Origin: Planctomycetales bacterium | GTDB lineage: Bacteria > Planctomycetota > Planctomycetia > Pirellulales > Pirellulaceae | DNA length: 51,091 nt | Direction: 5' to 3' | Assembly: GCA_020426845.1 (NCBI GenBank) | Contig: JAGQPF010000321.1 | Coordinates: forward strand, 1 to 51,091 | Shown: positions 18,081 to 26,913 of the stretch, piece after piece | Layout of the letters: the number at the start of each line of letters is the position of its first letter | Position numbering within the stretch: position 1 is the first letter of the stretch | Program-made: the position numbers and the translations under genes | The notes under the pieces: generated by a model | The model's input: only the letters and a program-made list of their open reading frames with translations | The model's database searches: none | Told to the model about the DNA's origin: nothing

Positions 18081-19403
18081 CTAGGACTTCGCCTCGGCAA
18101 GCGTTTCGCGGATTCTTTCGAGGCGTTCGGCGAGCTCCTGCTCAAAGCCGCGCGGCACGGGGTGGTAATACTGCCGGTCAACCCCGAGATAATCTTGGGC
18201 AACGATGCCCGTCGGGTTGTCATGCGAGTACTCGTAGCCCTGGCCGTGCCCAAGTCGCTCGGCGCCGCGATAGTGACGGTCGCGAAGGTGGACCGGCACG
18301 GGCAGCGTGCGGCCCTGCCGTATGTCGTCTCGCGCAGCGGCAATTGCCGTGGTGGCGGCGTTGGACTTGGGGGCGCAGGCGAGATAACAAACCGTTTGCG
18401 AAAGCGTCAGCTGACATTCGGGGAGTCCGATGAATTCGCAGGCCTGCATACAGGCAACTGCCAGCGGCAGCGCCTGCGGGTCGGCGTTGCCAACATCCTC
18501 GCTTGCCAAGATGACCAGCCTTCGGCAGAGAAAACGCACGTCCTCGCCACCCTCCAGCATCCGCGCGAGCCAATAGAGTCCCGCGTCCGGGTCGCTGCCG
18601 CGGATGCTCTTGATCAGAGCGCTGGCCGAGTCGTAGTGCTCGTCGCCGCTCGCGTCATACGAGATCGCTTTCCGCTGCAGCGACTCCTCCATCAGCTCTC
18701 GGCTGATGACCAACGGCGTGCCCGATCCGCTCGACAGGACGGCGATCTCCAACGCAGTCAGCGCACGGCGGGCGTCGCCGTCGCATACCTGACATAGAAA
18801 TGCCATCGCCTCGTCGTCGATGGCGACCCCATGCCGCCCCAATCCGCGCTCGCGGTCAGCCAACGCGCGACGAACCAGCTCGGCAATCTCGGCCTCGGAC
18901 AAAGGCTGAAACTGGAACACCTGGGAGCGGCTAAGCAAGGCGCCGTTGACCGCGAATGACGGGTTCGATGTCGTTGCGCCTACCAGAGTCACGACTCCGG
19001 CCTCGACATCGGGCAGCAGCGCGTCTTGTTGAGCGCGGTTGAAACGATGGATCTCGTCGATAAACAGCAAGGTCCGACGTCCGCCCGACGCCAACTCATC
19101 ACGGGCCGACTCAAGCACCTCGCGAACATCCTTGACGCCGCTGGTGACGGCGCTCAGTTGGCGAAAGCGGCACCTCGTCTCGGTCGCCAGCAGTTGGGCA
19201 AGCGTCGTTTTGCCACAGCCCGGCGGGCCAAAAAACAACACGGACCCAAGCCGATCCGCCTCGATCAACCGACGCAGCAGCTTTCCGTCGCCCAGGAAGT
19301 GCGACTGCCCGGCGAACTCGCCCAGAGTGGCCGGACGCATGCGGGCCGCCAACGGCTGCACGCGCTCGAGATTCCGGGTCTCCTCTTGCTCAAATAGGGA
19401 CAT
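18081..19403 (-). CDS. rarA: Replication-associated recombination protein A (AAA+ ATPase)
   Basis: RarA/MgsA (Mgs1/WRNIP1) clamp-loader-like AAA+ ATPase acting at stalled replication forks in the cytoplasm. Seen: 440 residues, the normal length; N-terminal PLAARMRPATLGEFAGQ; Walker A GPPGCGKTT (59-67); Walker B LLFIDEIHRFN (112 on); sensor-1 region VTLVGATTSNPSFAVN; DGDARRALTALE sensor-2 segment; and the C-terminal tetramerisation domain (YDSASALIKSIRGSDPDAGLYWLARML), then the LPECQLTLSQTVCYLACAPKSN block typical of the family. The gene is monocistronic or read with the upstream zinc-ribbon gene on the same strand (about 120 bases away). Confidence 0.96.
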   Translation of the reverse strand: MSLFEQEETRNLERVQPLAARMRPATLGEFAGQSHFLGDGKLLRRLIEADRLGSVLFFGPPGCGKTTLAQLLATETRCRFRQLSAVTSGVKDVREVLESARDELASGGRRTLLFIDEIHRFNRAQQDALLPDVEAGVVTLVGATTSNPSFAVNGALLSRSQVFQFQPLSEAEIAELVRRALADRERGLGRHGVAIDDEAMAFLCQVCDGDARRALTALEIAVLSSGSGTPLVISRELMEESLQRKAISYDASGDEHYDSASALIKSIRGSDPDAGLYWLARMLEGGEDVRFLCRRLVILASEDVGNADPQALPLAVACMQACEFIGLPECQLTLSQTVCYLACAPKSNAATTAIAAARDDIRQGRTLPVPVHLRDRHYRGAERLGHGQGYEYSHDNPTGIVAQDYLGVDRQYYHPVPRGFEQELAERLERIRETLAEAKS

Positions 19404-19522
19404 GCTCCCAACTCCCCAAAAAAGTCCCCAAATTCGTATGGCCCGGCAGCCACAAAGTCTCTACGATCCCCACCGGTGGCCGAAGTCTCCGACATCTCAT
19501 CGCCAATTCACGGCGGATGACG

Positions 19523-19795
19523 TCAACGGGACAGCATCCACCACAGCAATGCATAACTCACGATGCCGATCCCAATCAGCGTCATGCCGGCGCGGACGAT
19601 CCCGTCCCAACGTGCCGAACGACCGCTCGCGGTCTCCCAGGTCACGTACCAGCCGCATTGAGGACATTGCACCGCGTCATCGAAAATATCCGCGCCGCAT
19701 TCCGGACAGGGCGATGTCTCGCCCCACTCCCGATCGTCGTCGCCGTGCCAGCCGTCATCGTCTTCACCCTCAACATCGTGATCGTAATCATTCAT
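19523..19795 (-). CDS. Small zinc-ribbon membrane protein
   Basis: A 90-residue protein: very acidic N-terminus (DYDHDVEGEDDDGWHGDDD), a four-cysteine zinc ribbon (CPECGADIF then CPQCGWYV), and a C-terminal transmembrane helix (IVRAGMTLIGIGIVSYALLWWML). Start: ATG 19795; a TTG 18 bases further upstream is possible. No known function; similar small ribbon-plus-helix proteins are common in planctomycete genomes. The intact CXXC pairs and single helix argue that it is a real gene. Confidence 0.75.
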   Translation of the reverse strand: MNDYDHDVEGEDDDGWHGDDDREWGETSPCPECGADIFDDAVQCPQCGWYVTWETASGRSARWDGIVRAGMTLIGIGIVSYALLWWMLSR

Positions 19796-19926
19796 CGGCG
19801 GGACGAGTGTCAAGGTGGCTCGCGACGCGAAGATAAGCGAACCAAGCAGCAGATTTAGCAGTGGCCAACCTCGCGAGCCCGAGCGTGATTGCGGGTTATG
19901 CGAACGAGTATAACATTCCCTTCGTC

Positions 19927-19933
19927 AAGGAGG
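19927..19933 (+). promoter_or_regulatory. Ribosome binding site fixing a GTG start
   Basis: AAGGAGG six bases ahead of GTG 19940. It is the strongest Shine-Dalgarno sequence noticed in the window and selects the GTG over the ATG codons at 19889 and 19898. Confidence 0.8.
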
Positions 19934-19939
19934 ACGAAC

Positions 19940-21409
19940 GTGGAAACCATCAAGACCGCCGTGGTTGTGACTTGCCTGTTGGGCGTCCTGTATGGGGTCT
20001 ACACGATCCTAAACAAATCCGAGTCGACTCCGCCGCCCGAGATTGCGGCCGCCTTCGCGGAAGGGGACCCACTGTCCCTGGAGATCGATTTGGGCAACAC
20101 CGGCGTTCCCGAATTCGCCGACTTGCCCGACGCCCCCGGTTTTGAAGCGCCGCTGGATCAAACCGGCTACGCGGCGCCCATGTCCGGAACCACCGCCTCC
20201 GGTGTGGCCGACTACCCCAGCCCCGAGCAGTCACTCGGAGCAACAGCGACCGAATTCGCAAACCCGTACGCCGACGCGACCGGCAATCCTTACAGCGATC
20301 CCAACGACGCTGCGACGCTGTCCGCTCCTCCCGGCGCCGATGTTCCCGAGCTTAGCGCGATCGAGACCGGTGAGTCGGGCAATTCCGAGCCACTCAATGC
20401 AATCGCACCGCTGAACGCGACCGTCGAGGCGCCTCCGATTGATGCCGCCAGCTCGCTGGGGCTGGAAAGCCCCAACCTCTCGGAACTCCCGACGACCACT
20501 CCGCCGCTCAATGCGACCGCGCCGGACTTAGGCAGCGACTTGGGCAGCTTGCCGGGAACACAGCCTCCCGTCGACCCCGAAATGTCCATCTCGCCACTTG
20601 GCGCCGCTCCATCTCTATCAGCTGGCCCCGGCTCAACTGTCGTGCCGGGGCTCCCTCCCGTCGACGAGAACCCCGCGACTCCCGGCGCACCCAGCGTGTC
20701 GTCCGCCGAGGAACTACGGCCGTTTGAGCGTGGTCGACGGTCTGCCATTGCCGAGATCAAGGCCGGGCAGTTGCGACAAGCGTTGTTCACCCTGTCCCTG
20801 TTCTACGGCGACAACACCTTGACCCTCGACGAGCAAAAGCAATTGCTCGACTTGCTTGACCCGCTCGCGGCTCGCGTCATCTACTCGAAAGAACATCATC
20901 TCGCCTCGGCGCATGTCACGGCGCAGGGGGAGACCGTGGAGACAATCGCCGCCAAGTATCAGATCCCGCCGATGTTGTTAATCAACATCAACGGCATCCT
21001 GCGACCGAATCTGCTCACCAGCGGCACGGAACTCAAGGTGGTGCCGGGCCCGTTCCGAGCCGAGGTCGACCTGGAGCGAGGAGAGATGACGCTGTTTCTC
21101 CAACGGATGTACGCCGGTCGATTCCCGATCACGGCGGGCAACGACCCCACGCCTCGCGAGGGCTCGTACGAGGTCAAAGAGAAGAGCGAAGGCCAGACCT
21201 ACTACGGCGCGGGCGGAGCTACGATCGCCGCCAAGGATCCATCAAACCCCTATGGCATGCACTGGATCGATTTGGGCGGCATGTCGCTGCACGGCAGCTC
21301 GCAATCCCCCAGCGCGATTTCGTCGGGTTGCGTGAGCCTCAGTCCGCGCGACGCGCAGGATGTGTACAACATCCTGACCATCGGGTCCAAGGTCGAAGTG
21401 CACCGCTAA
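19940..21409 (+). CDS. Membrane-anchored LysM / L,D-transpeptidase (YkuD) protein
   Basis: Probable peptidoglycan cross-linking or modifying enzyme, 489 residues. Seen: N-terminal membrane helix (IKTAVVVTCLLGVLYGVYTIL); a Pro/Ser/Ala-rich low-complexity linker (about 30-240); a helical segment (about 245-300); LysM (about 305-350, HVTAQGETVETIAAKYQIP through GTELKVVPG); and a YkuD domain (about 355-489). The catalytic block has His451 in SLHGSS and Cys464 in SSGCVSLSPRDA. The residue two after the catalytic Cys is Ser instead of the usual Arg of GC[IV]R. Start: GTG 19940, with AAGGAGG six bases upstream. Inferred: peptidoglycan L,D-transpeptidase in the periplasm, supporting the presence of a peptidoglycan wall. 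Confidence 0.9.
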   Translation: METIKTAVVVTCLLGVLYGVYTILNKSESTPPPEIAAAFAEGDPLSLEIDLGNTGVPEFADLPDAPGFEAPLDQTGYAAPMSGTTASGVADYPSPEQSLGATATEFANPYADATGNPYSDPNDAATLSAPPGADVPELSAIETGESGNSEPLNAIAPLNATVEAPPIDAASSLGLESPNLSELPTTTPPLNATAPDLGSDLGSLPGTQPPVDPEMSISPLGAAPSLSAGPGSTVVPGLPPVDENPATPGAPSVSSAEELRPFERGRRSAIAEIKAGQLRQALFTLSLFYGDNTLTLDEQKQLLDLLDPLAARVIYSKEHHLASAHVTAQGETVETIAAKYQIPPMLLININGILRPNLLTSGTELKVVPGPFRAEVDLERGEMTLFLQRMYAGRFPITAGNDPTPREGSYEVKEKSEGQTYYGAGGATIAAKDPSNPYGMHWIDLGGMSLHGSSQSPSAISSGCVSLSPRDAQDVYNILTIGSKVEVHR

Positions 21410-21434
21410 GCGATCGTCGGAAACTTGTCGTAGT

Positions 21435-21451
21435 GCAGGCTGCCAGCCTGC
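21435..21451. repeat. Short palindrome, CAGGCTG-N-CAGCCTG family
   Basis: GCAGGCTG-C-CAGCCTGC, an 8-bp perfect inverted repeat with one central base, 26 bases after the transpeptidase stop. A related arm (GCTGACAGCCTGTGA) follows near 21480, and the same palindrome type recurs at 50999-51017. It may act as a terminator-like hairpin between convergent genes, though there is no T-run. Confidence 0.6.
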
Positions 21452-21515
21452 AACCGCAGCCAGAACCTCGAAAATCACGTGCTGACAGCCTGTGATTCGG
21501 GGGACCGATTGTCCG

Positions 21516-22067
21516 TCAAGCGTCAACGCCGAAGTCGCGAATCGACAGCAGCGCGTGAAAGTCGCAGCCGGCGTCTCGGAACGCGGCTTCCCCGCCCTGC
21601 AGGCGATCGACGATGCCAATGACCTTGGTCACTTCGAGACCAAAGTCCCGGGCATGTTGAATCGCTTTCACCGAGCTCCCGCCAGTCGTCACGACGTCTT
21701 CGACAATCACCACGCGGTCGCCCGGCTTCACCGGGCCTTCGACCATTTGCTGCGTGCCGTGCCCCTTCTGCTCCTTGCGGACAATAAAGCCGTTGAGCTG
21801 CCGCCCCTGCAGGCCGGCCACGGTGATCACGGCGCCGGTGATCGGGTCCGCGCCGATCGCCATGCCCCCGACCGCATCCGGCAGCTCGTCGCCGAGATGC
21901 TCGAGTATCGCGGCGCCGATTAGCGCAGCGCCGCGAGACTGCAAAGTCACTTTGCGGCAGTCGAGGTAGTAAGACGATGTTGCGCCGGAAGCCAGCGTGA
22001 ATTCACCGAACTTCAGTGCGTCCTGTCGAATCAGCTCTTGCAACGCATCAATGGTCGCGCTGGCCAT
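21516..22067 (-). CDS. pyrE: Orotate phosphoribosyltransferase
   Basis: Catalyses orotate + PRPP to OMP + PPi in de novo pyrimidine synthesis; cytoplasmic. Seen: 183 residues; N-terminal LIRQDALKFGEFTLASGATSSYYLDCRKVTL (typical of PyrE); GGMAIGADPITGAV; the flexible-loop region FIVRKEQKGHGTQQMVEG with its Lys residues; and the PRPP-binding motif VVIVEDVVTTGGSS. The start at ATG 22067 fits the family; the longer frame upstream has no PyrE-like sequence. It is convergent with the L,D-transpeptidase gene and follows the NRDE gene on the same strand with about 225 bases between. Confidence 0.96.
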   Translation of the reverse strand: MASATIDALQELIRQDALKFGEFTLASGATSSYYLDCRKVTLQSRGAALIGAAILEHLGDELPDAVGGMAIGADPITGAVITVAGLQGRQLNGFIVRKEQKGHGTQQMVEGPVKPGDRVVIVEDVVTTGGSSVKAIQHARDFGLEVTKVIGIVDRLQGGEAAFRDAGCDFHALLSIRDFGVDA

Positions 22068-22257
22068 AGCAGTCGCCGGGGAAAAAGGGGCCACTCCGGC
22101 GGCATCGCCGGGTGAGATCGGAACGCAGCACCTCAAGGGGCCAGTCGCTTGGACCCGTTGCGGCTTCGTAACTAAGAAACAAAGTCGGTGAAGCATAGGG
22201 GAAGCGTGGAGGCAATCGAAACCGCGTTATTCCACAGTTTGAGAGCGATCGCGATTC

Positions 22258-22286
22258 CGATCCCTCGCTGACGCTTCGGGTTTCCC
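22258..22286 (+). repeat. Dispersed repeat, CGCTGACGCTTCGGGTTTC family (one copy)
   Basis: One copy of a short element found at several other gaps in this window (37051, 37512, 37588, 47102-47290 and 50876). It lies between the NRDE gene and pyrE, just past the NRDE stop. Confidence 0.85.
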
Positions 22287-22291
22287 GGCTG

Positions 22292-23065
22292 CTAGGCTTT
22301 GGCTCGCGCCCTCGCCTCCCGCAGGCCACGGCTGAGGATGTCGCGCAACATGGGCGAGTAGTCCTCGTACTTCACCTCATCGGGCGAGCCATCGGCATAT
22401 TGGAAAATGGCGTCTCGCGGCTTCTTGCCAAGCGAGATCAAGGTCGAGCTGACAGTGCCGCGCATCTGGCCCCGAATCACCATACTGGGGCGATCCGGCG
22501 CGACCGGAGGCCGCGCGAAAACCTTGCTGGCAACGGCCAAGAACTTGACGGGAGAATCCAAGGTCTGCAGCGTCAACAACCGCCGTGCCAACGCCACCCG
22601 CTCATCACGGGGATCATTCAAGTCGCGGTTTGAAACGATGTTCAGCCCCTGCTCCAGCTCGACGACATTGACGTCATCGCCGCCGTGGACGCACCAACCG
22701 CTGTCCGCATCGGCGATCACGAAGTTGGCACCGTCGTAGGCGCCGGTTCCGAGCTCTTCCAGCGCCATATCGACGGCGCTTTGGGCGGTCGACGCGCGAA
22801 GCAACTCGCGGCAAAGCACACCGCGCGAACGCGGGGCGAGTGGCGCCGCCATTTTCATTCGGTTGGAGACGCCGACAAACAGTCCATTCTGATTCATACC
22901 CAGCCAGGTGCCCCCGGCCTGCACGTCCGTGCCGCTCAGAATACGGGGTTTTCCGGACTGGATCGACGGTGGCTGCGACTTGCGGTCATAAAACTCTTCG
23001 CGATTCGCGGCGACCAGCAACGGTGCATCCGGCACCAACCGGTATTGAATGGCCAACAGGCACAT
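22292..23065 (-). CDS. NRDE (TANGO2-like) family protein
   Basis: A 257-residue member of the NRDE/TANGO2 family. Seen: Met-Cys start (MCLLAIQYRLVPDAPLLVAANREEFYDR), with the conserved Cys2 of Ntn-type folds and the ANREE signature for which the family is named; GGTWLGMNQNGLFVGVSNR; and an HGGD/VVELEQGLNIVSN block towards the middle. Known: members are linked to heme handling and secretory-pathway effects in eukaryotes; the bacterial role is unclear. ATG 23065 is required to place Cys at position 2. Divergent from fabH. Confidence 0.9.
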   Translation of the reverse strand: MCLLAIQYRLVPDAPLLVAANREEFYDRKSQPPSIQSGKPRILSGTDVQAGGTWLGMNQNGLFVGVSNRMKMAAPLAPRSRGVLCRELLRASTAQSAVDMALEELGTGAYDGANFVIADADSGWCVHGGDDVNVVELEQGLNIVSNRDLNDPRDERVALARRLLTLQTLDSPVKFLAVASKVFARPPVAPDRPSMVIRGQMRGTVSSTLISLGKKPRDAIFQYADGSPDEVKYEDYSPMLRDILSRGLREARARAKA

Positions 23066-23533
23066 AGTTTGTCTCTTAAATCAAAGGTGCATCAAAACTT
23101 ATGAAAATCGTCCCGAGTCGAGATAGTGAAAAAAGGTTGCGTGCGGAACAAGTGCCCCGTCATGTTGAAACTACGGGTCAGACACCGGCAAACTCGCGGT
23201 TCACCGCGACTTAGCGGCCCTCCCAACCCGAAAACACAAACTTGACGGTCCACAAGACAGGAGTCGCTGCTCAATCGCGACTCATCCCACCTCGCTCAAT
23301 TTATGCTCTGCCGAACACATCGGACACCCCTACATGGGGGTTATGCGTAAAGAATTCGCCGCAAAGGAACCGTAAGGGCGTCATTGCTGCAGAAATCTGT
23401 CTATTCCTTGTTACGCAAGCTGTCAGCCATCTGGTCACCCTCCCAGTTTTGGCTAGGCCATGTGCGCCAGCTTGGTATATTCAGATGGACCCCAACACGC
23501 AGCGACCTCGTCGGGATAGGTGAAATTCGAAGC
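23066..23533. other. Divergent intergenic region NRDE / fabH
   Basis: About 470 bases without a convincing gene. It contains a small perfect hairpin (CGCGGT-TC-ACCGCG at 23195-23208) and TATATT at 23476-23481 without a well-placed -35 box. Open frames here have no recognisable protein features. Confidence 0.5.
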
Positions 23534-24610
23534 ATGGCATTGGTCACGGACTCTCAAAAGAACCCACGCAAGGAGGGCGAGGGTAAGCAGCAGATGGAGG
23601 CGACAGCATCCACCCGCCGCGGCCCACTCAGCCGCATCACTGGCGTGCAGTTGCTGGGCACCGGATCATGCGCCCCCGCTCGCGAAGTGCCTAACGAAGC
23701 GTTGGCGGAGCTGGGTTACGACGCGGACTGGATCGTGCAGCGCACGGGAATCCAGTCGCGCCGACACGGTGAGGATTGTGAAGCCACAAGCGACCTCGCG
23801 GTCCAGGCTGGCAAGCTTTGCCTGCAGGCCGCCAACGCGCGGGCCAGCGAAGTGGACATGATTATCGTGGCGACGATGACGCCCGACACGCCTACACCGT
23901 CCACCGCCTGCCATGTCCAGCGGGAGCTGGGCGCAACCGCTGCCGCGATGGATCTCAATGCTGCCTGCGCGGGCTTTATGTATGCGCTGGTCACCGGCAT
24001 GCAGTTCGTACAAAGCGGCGCCTGCCGCAAGGTGCTGGTCATTGGCGCGGACATGATGTCGCGCACCGTGAACCCCGCCGATCAAAAGACTTATCCACTG
24101 TTTGGCGACGGCGCCGGCGCCGTGTTGCTCGGCCCGACCGAATCGGATTGCGGATTGCTCTCCTACTGTTTGGGCGCCGATGGCGGGGGCGGCGAGCTGC
24201 TATGCATCCCCGGCGGCGGCACCCGGGAGCCGCACAGCGCCGAGACACTTTCTCGCGGCCGACAATTCTTGCATATGGACGGCCGAGCCGTCTTTAAGTG
24301 GGCAGTCCGGACGTTGCAAGACTCCGTCGACGAAGTGCTGCAAGCGGCCGGACTCCATATCTGTGATCTGGACTTGGCCGTCTTCCATCAAGCCAACACG
24401 CGCATCCTCGACGCGGCGGCCGAGTCGCTCGGGATTCCGCGCGAGAAGCTGTTCGTCAATCTCGACCAGTATGGAAACACTTCGGCCGCCAGCATTCCGC
24501 TCGCACTGGATGAAGCAGTCCAACAGAACCGCATCCAGTCGGGCAACCACGTCTTGTTGGCGGGTTTCGGCGCCGGACTCGCCTGGGGCGCCGGCGTCCT
24601 CAAGTGGTAG
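23534..24610 (+). CDS. fabH: Beta-ketoacyl-ACP synthase III
   Basis: Condenses acetyl-CoA (or a related acyl-CoA) with malonyl-ACP to begin fatty acid synthesis; cytoplasmic. Seen: ITGVQLLGTGSCAPAREVPNEAL at the N-terminus; the conserved DADWIVQRTGIQSRRH; catalytic Cys in LNAACAGFMYAL (Cys145), His in VFHQANTRILDA (His285) and Asn in QYGNTSAASIPLAL (Asn315), with spacing like E. coli FabH. A C-terminal GAGLAWGAGVLKW completes the thiolase fold. Start: ATG 23534 has AGGTGA ten bases upstream; ATG 23594 (GAGGG upstream) would give a more usual length of 338. No fab or plsX gene is adjacent, so it stands apart from a fatty-acid cluster. Confidence 0.93.
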   Translation: MALVTDSQKNPRKEGEGKQQMEATASTRRGPLSRITGVQLLGTGSCAPAREVPNEALAELGYDADWIVQRTGIQSRRHGEDCEATSDLAVQAGKLCLQAANARASEVDMIIVATMTPDTPTPSTACHVQRELGATAAAMDLNAACAGFMYALVTGMQFVQSGACRKVLVIGADMMSRTVNPADQKTYPLFGDGAGAVLLGPTESDCGLLSYCLGADGGGGELLCIPGGGTREPHSAETLSRGRQFLHMDGRAVFKWAVRTLQDSVDEVLQAAGLHICDLDLAVFHQANTRILDAAAESLGIPREKLFVNLDQYGNTSAASIPLALDEAVQQNRIQSGNHVLLAGFGAGLAWGAGVLKW

Positions 24611-24901
24611 ACGGCGCCTTGGCGGACCGTCTGCCACACTTCTGTCGCATCTGTCGCCCAGCCACGCCTCTGCCGCCCAGCATCTGCCTCTCTCGGCCGT
24701 TTTTCGCTGCGTCTACGATTCTCAGCGATCGCCGCTTCGCATAGGATTGGCGGGCGAGTCGATCGTCCGGCCCGACAACCTGTCTGCATGGCGCAGTGGC
24801 CGGCGCAACGGTTTTCCATCTGTGCACCGCGCGGCGGCCACGCTCGCCCATCTCGGCTTGCCTGCATCGCCCATTTCCTGCCTTTTTCCGCCAACAACAT
24901 C

Positions 24902-26710
24902 ATGACCACCATCTCGCTGCCCGCTCGGTCCGAAGTCCCGGTCAACGACACCTGGGACCTTTCCAGCCTGTATCCGAATGAGGAGGCTTGGGAAGCGGGC
25001 TTGCGGGAGCTCGAGTCGCGAATCGCCGGGTTTGCCGCGTATCAAGGCCGGCTCGCCGAGAGCCCCGCGGTGCTGGCGGAGCTGCTGCAGTTCGACGCCG
25101 ACACCGACCGTCTGGCGGAACGCGTGGCCATCTATGCGTCCTTGCGGACGACGGAAGATCAAGCCAACAGCGCCGCTCAGCGCAACATGGGGCGATTCGA
25201 AAGCATCGGCAGCCGGCTCGATCAGGCCGCTAGCTTCATTCGCCCCGAATTGTTGGCGATCGACGACCAGACCATGGAGCGATTCCTGGGGTCCAACGAA
25301 CTGAAGCCCTGGCGGCTCGCTCTCGAGCGAGTGGTGCGTTACAAGCCGTACACGTTGGGCGCCAAGGAAGAGCAACTGCTGGCCATGCAGAGCGAAATGG
25401 CGCATGCCGCCTCGCAAGCCTACACCAAACTCACCGACGCCGATCTCAAGTTCGGCAAGATCAAGGACGCGGAGGGAGTGGAAAAGGAGCTGTCCCAGGC
25501 GACATTGCTCGAGTTTCTCTACTCCCCCGACCGCGACGTGCGCCGCCAGGCATTCCATCAATACTACGAGCAGATCCAGGGCCACGAGAACACGCTGGCC
25601 GCGACGCTCAACGGCTCCGTGCAGGGCGACGTCTATTACGCCCGCGCTCGAGGCTATGAGTCCGCGCTGCAAAAGGCGTTGTTCGCCGACGATGTGCCGA
25701 TGTCCGTCTACGACAACTTGATCGCGTCGGTGCGCAAGAATCTGCCGTCCATCCATCGCTACTACGAAGTGCGCCGCCGCGCCCTGCAGCTGGACGAGAT
25801 CCACCACTACGACACCTATGTGCCGATTCTCAGCAACCAGAAGGTGCATCGCACCTGGGACGAAGCCGTCAGTTTGGTGATCGAGTCGCTAGCGCCGCTG
25901 GGCGACGAGTATTGCAGTGTCCTGGAGTCCGGGCTTCGCGGGCGTTGGTGCGACCGCTACCCCAACAAGAACAAGCACAGCGGGGCTTTTAGCTGCGGTT
26001 CATTCGATGGCGATCCGTACATTCTGATGAACTACAAGCCGGACGTGCTGAACGACACCTTCACGCTCACGCACGAGGCGGGGCATTCCATGCACTCGTA
26101 CTACTCGGCGCGGAGCCAGCCGTTTCAGTACTACCGATATGTCATCTTCGTCGCCGAAGTGGCCAGCACCTTCAACGAGCAGTTGCTGACCGTGAAGATG
26201 ATGGAGCAGGCCGAGAGCGATGAGCAGCGCGCCTATTTGATCAACAACGAGCTGGACAGCATCCGCTCGACGCTCGTCCGTCAAACGATGTTCGCCGAGT
26301 TCGAGAAGAAGTCGCATGAGCTGGTGGAGAGCGGCGAGCCGCTCACCGTGGACAGCGTCAAAGAGATCTACGGGGGGCTGCTGCGGGACTACTTCGGTCC
26401 GCAGTTCGCACTGGACGACGAACTGTCACTGGAGTGCCTGCGGATTCCCCACTTCTACCGCGCGTTCTACGTGTACAAGTACGCCACCGGGCTGTCGGCC
26501 GCCATTGCGCTGGCTCAGCGAGTGCTCCAGGGCGGCAAACAGGAGCTGAACGAGTACCTGGGCTTCCTCCGCAGCGGCGGCTCGAAATTCCCGCTCGAGT
26601 TGCTTCGCGACGCGGGCGTCGACATGGAACAAAGCGGGCCCGTCGACACGGCCCTGCAGCGATTCGACACGCTGCTGACCGAGTTCGAGTCGCTGATCGG
26701 GGGAGAATAG
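24902..26710 (+). CDS. pepF: Oligoendopeptidase F (M3B zinc metallopeptidase)
   Basis: Cytoplasmic zinc endopeptidase that degrades short peptides (about 7-17 residues in characterised members). Seen: 602 residues, the family length; N-terminal VNDTWDLSSLYPNEEAWE; middle helical domain (SEMAHAASQAYTKLTDADLKFGKI); zinc site HEAGH at 391-395 in TLTHEAGHSMHSYYS, with the downstream Glu partner in the FVAEVASTFNEQLL segment; and the HFYRAFYVYKYATGLSAAIAL region. Start: ATG 24902; reading upstream gives low-complexity sequence. About 290 bases separate it from fabH, in which I see no gene, so it may have its own promoter. Confidence 0.95.
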   Translation: MTTISLPARSEVPVNDTWDLSSLYPNEEAWEAGLRELESRIAGFAAYQGRLAESPAVLAELLQFDADTDRLAERVAIYASLRTTEDQANSAAQRNMGRFESIGSRLDQAASFIRPELLAIDDQTMERFLGSNELKPWRLALERVVRYKPYTLGAKEEQLLAMQSEMAHAASQAYTKLTDADLKFGKIKDAEGVEKELSQATLLEFLYSPDRDVRRQAFHQYYEQIQGHENTLAATLNGSVQGDVYYARARGYESALQKALFADDVPMSVYDNLIASVRKNLPSIHRYYEVRRRALQLDEIHHYDTYVPILSNQKVHRTWDEAVSLVIESLAPLGDEYCSVLESGLRGRWCDRYPNKNKHSGAFSCGSFDGDPYILMNYKPDVLNDTFTLTHEAGHSMHSYYSARSQPFQYYRYVIFVAEVASTFNEQLLTVKMMEQAESDEQRAYLINNELDSIRSTLVRQTMFAEFEKKSHELVESGEPLTVDSVKEIYGGLLRDYFGPQFALDDELSLECLRIPHFYRAFYVYKYATGLSAAIALAQRVLQGGKQELNEYLGFLRSGGSKFPLELLRDAGVDMEQSGPVDTALQRFDTLLTEFESLIGGE

Positions 26711-26913
26711 CAGGCCCCGAAGATTTCGTCCCTCAGGCAGGCAAGGGCACGCCGTGATTCCGCCGGCGACGCGACGAGGCAGTGCCGCCGCGCCGCCCCG
26801 GAAACTTGACGACTCGCGACGGGATACGATGATAAAGATGCCGGGAAGCATTGCGCCACGTTTGCCCAATGCCCGGCGCCGGCTTTCCCCGCTACGCGTC
26901 AACGGATCCGTCC

